Of a DNA stretch of 43,513 bases, positions 41,769 through 43,513 are shown piece by piece. Every line of letters begins with the position of its first letter. Within the stretch, counting starts at the first letter, position 1. A program made the position numbers and the translations under genes. The notes beneath the pieces are model-generated. The model made no database searches and was not told the DNA's origin. It saw only the letters and a program-made list of their open reading frames with translations. The DNA is from Longimicrobiales bacterium (lineage in GTDB: Bacteria > Gemmatimonadota > Gemmatimonadetes > Longimicrobiales > Gaopeijiaceae): contig JANQNV010000088.1 in the NCBI GenBank assembly GCA_028279425.1, positions 1-43,513 on the forward strand. Reading direction: 5' to 3'.

Positions 41769-43513
41769 TCAGTCCGTTCGCATGGCGACGAGGGGATCGG
41801 TGCGGGCGATCCGTAGTGCCGGCAGGGCGGCGGCGCAGACGGCTGCTGCGAGAAGGAGGGCGCCGGCGAGGCCGATGCTCGTGGCATCGATCCCGTTCGA
41901 CCCCTCGACGACCCGACCCAGCGCGCCGACGGCGACGACCGATGCCGCCATCCCGACGGCGACACCCCATGCGGCCGGCATCAGGCTCGTGCCGATCACG
42001 CCCCGCACGACCGTGCGGACGCGGGCACCCAATGCCATTCGGATTCCCAGCTCGCGCGAACGCTGCGAGACGGCGTACGACACCACCGCATACACGCCGG
42101 CCCACGCGAGAGCGAGTCCCGCGATGCCCATGGCGAGGAGGACGAGGGCCTGGAAGCGCGGCCGTACCAGCGCTCGGGCCTCGGCGTCGGCGAGCGAGCG
42201 TGGGGTGCCGAGCGAGAGATCGGGGTCGACCTGCGACACGACCTCCTCGATGCGCGCCGCTACGCCTCCCGGGAGGTCTCGGGTGCGGATGAGTACGAAG
42301 GTGGCGGGTCGCGGGTGCTGGCGGTTCGACCAGTACACCTGAGGGGGAGTGGGGCGACCGGGTACGACCGGGGGCACGTCGGCGACCACGCCCACGACGT
42401 CGAAGGCGAGGTCCAGCTCGGGGAGCTCCAGACGTTGGCCGACGGGCGACGATCCGTTGGGCCACGCGCGGGCGGCGAGAGCCTGGTTGACGAGGACGAC
42501 GGGTCGCGTGCCGCGGCTGTGGTCTTCGGAGAACTCGGTGCCGTCGACGACATCGACGCCGAGAGCCGCGAAGTGTCCGGGGCCCACGTCGAACCACTCC
42601 GCGTCGATGCGGGGAGCTTCGACGTTGGCCGCATCGCGGGTCGCTGGGGTGGCGCCGTCGCCGCCTCCGAAGAGCGGACCCGCCGACGCGGTGGATACCG
42701 CCAGGATTTCCGGCTCGGCTTCGAGCCGCGCTTCGAGCGTCCGATACAGGGAAACCCATGCGTCGGGGCCGTCGTGTTTCGAGACGTCGAGGAATCCACT
42801 GACCGCGAGTAGCGAGCCGCGTTCGAAGCCCGGCGACCACTCGAGGTACGAGAGGAAGCTGCGCGTGAGCACGCTGGCCGTGGCCACAAGCACGACCGCC
42901 AGCGCCACCTCGGCCGCGACCAGGCCCGACCGCATCCGGCGCGCACCCCGCGAGGCCCCCGCCCGTGCTCCCGAGCGAACCGTGCCCGCCACGTGTCTCG
43001 AGGTGACCCGGAGCGCCGGCACGAGGGCGAAGAGAGTGGTGGCGACGACCGAAAGCGCGCCCACGACGGCGAGAACGCGACCATCGAGGCCCACCTCGTC
43101 GAGCCGAGGGATCTGTGGTGGTGCCAGGCGCACGACCACCTCGGTCAGCACCGTTCCCGACACGAGAGCGATCCCCAGAGCGATCCCGCTCACGATGAAG
43201 CTCTCGAGGAGGATGTCTTCGATCAGTCGTCGGCGATCGGCGCCCAACGCCGTGCGGACGGCGAACTCGCTCGAGCGGTCGAGGCCTCGGGCGAGTACGA
43301 GATTCGCGACGTTTGCGCACACGATCAGCAGGAGGATTCCGGCTCCGATCAGGAATGCCAGTAGCACCGGGCGTGTGTCTCCCACGACCACCCGCAGGAG
43401 CGGCTCCACGCGCAGCCGCCAGCCGTCGTCGATGGCCTCGTGCTGATCCGCGAGAGCGGAGTAGAAGAGGGCCAACTCGGCTCCGGCCGCCTCGGCGCGC
43501 ACCCCGGGGTTCA
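41769..43513 (-). CDS. ADOP-family MacB/FtsX-like permease (3), N-terminus outside window
   Basis: The reverse frame is still open at the right edge (N-P-G-V-R-A-E before any start), so the gene continues beyond the window. The visible 580 or so residues cover the end of the first MacB periplasmic domain, the first FtsX domain (LLLIVCANVANLVLARGLD), the second periplasmic domain and the second FtsX domain (YAVVSYAVSQRSRELGIRM, ending DPLVAMRTD). It lacks a visible PadR partner of its own; the neighbouring padR belongs with ADOP 2. Confidence 0.87.
   Translation of the reverse strand, partial: NPGVRAEAAGAELALFYSALADQHEAIDDGWRLRVEPLLRVVVGDTRPVLLAFLIGAGILLLIVCANVANLVLARGLDRSSEFAVRTALGADRRRLIEDILLESFIVSGIALGIALVSGTVLTEVVVRLAPPQIPRLDEVGLDGRVLAVVGALSVVATTLFALVPALRVTSRHVAGTVRSGARAGASRGARRMRSGLVAAEVALAVVLVATASVLTRSFLSYLEWSPGFERGSLLAVSGFLDVSKHDGPDAWVSLYRTLEARLEAEPEILAVSTASAGPLFGGGDGATPATRDAANVEAPRIDAEWFDVGPGHFAALGVDVVDGTEFSEDHSRGTRPVVLVNQALAARAWPNGSSPVGQRLELPELDLAFDVVGVVADVPPVVPGRPTPPQVYWSNRQHPRPATFVLIRTRDLPGGVAARIEEVVSQVDPDLSLGTPRSLADAEARALVRPRFQALVLLAMGIAGLALAWAGVYAVVSYAVSQRSRELGIRMALGARVRTVVRGVIGTSLMPAAWGVAVGMAASVVAVGALGRVVEGSNGIDATSIGLAGALLLAAAVCAAALPALRIARTDPLVAMRTD

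Noticed and set aside
1..43513. CRISPR arrays, tRNA or rRNA genes, phage genes, toxin-antitoxin or defence genes
   Set aside because: No spaced repeats, cloverleaf or rRNA-like stretches and no phage or defence families were recognised.

Overview
The window is very GC-rich and densely coded, and it appears to come from a Gram-negative-type (diderm) bacterium of the Gemmatimonadota or a close relative. The basis is inference. It has three large MacB-like ADOP permeases, two of them coupled to PadR regulators. It has an HmuY-type lipoprotein paired with a TonB-dependent receptor, a carboxypeptidase-regulatory-like secreted protein, and a HemQ (coproporphyrin-type) haem pathway. GTG and TTG starts and 1-4 base gene overlaps are frequent. 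No rRNA, tRNA, CRISPR array, prophage or intact insertion sequence was seen.

Left part (1-15.8 kb): a complete-looking catecholate siderophore locus. A siderophore esterase (cut by the left edge) is followed by a Fur-box-like palindrome and a ten-gene, tightly packed unit: FecB-like binding protein, YncE-like propeller, EntC, EntE, EntB (isochorismatase only), a free-standing aryl carrier protein, a one-module EntF-like NRPS (C-A-PCP-TE, serine code identical to EntF), EntA, an M20D amidohydrolase and a nitroreductase. The product should be a 2,3-dihydroxybenzoyl-serine siderophore of the enterobactin type. A second unit follows, with its own sigma70-like promoter and a nearly perfect 19-bp Fur-like palindrome. 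It encodes a second YncE-like propeller and a MauG/MbnH-type di-haem enzyme.

Middle part (15.8-26.2 kb): a reverse-strand haem operon (hemA, hemH, hemG/cgoX and a small membrane protein), a small Cys-rich protein with a Fur-like box at its start, a further Fur-like box, an HmuY lipoprotein plus TonB receptor operon, and hemQ. Four copies of the same TGAGA-N5-TCTCA palindrome tie the siderophore, YncE/di-haem, small-protein and HmuY/TonB units into one probable iron regulon.

Right part (26.2-43.5 kb): a luciferase-like flavin oxidoreductase, a PadR-ADOP pair, a large Ig-like lipoprotein, an AraC/GyrI regulator with a VOC protein, a four-gene lipid-modification operon (FAD amine oxidase, DUF1365, two cyclopropane-fatty-acid-synthase-type methyltransferases), a MITE-like inverted repeat, a second PadR-ADOP pair and a third ADOP permease cut by the right edge.

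The most interesting hypothesis is a self-contained catecholate cycle. Siderophore is made by EntCEBAF, its ester bonds are opened by the esterase, and its amide bond may be cleaved by the hippurate-hydrolase-like M20D enzyme so that dihydroxybenzoate is recovered. Two YncE propellers and an MbnH-like enzyme without its usual MbnP partner are co-regulated with it.
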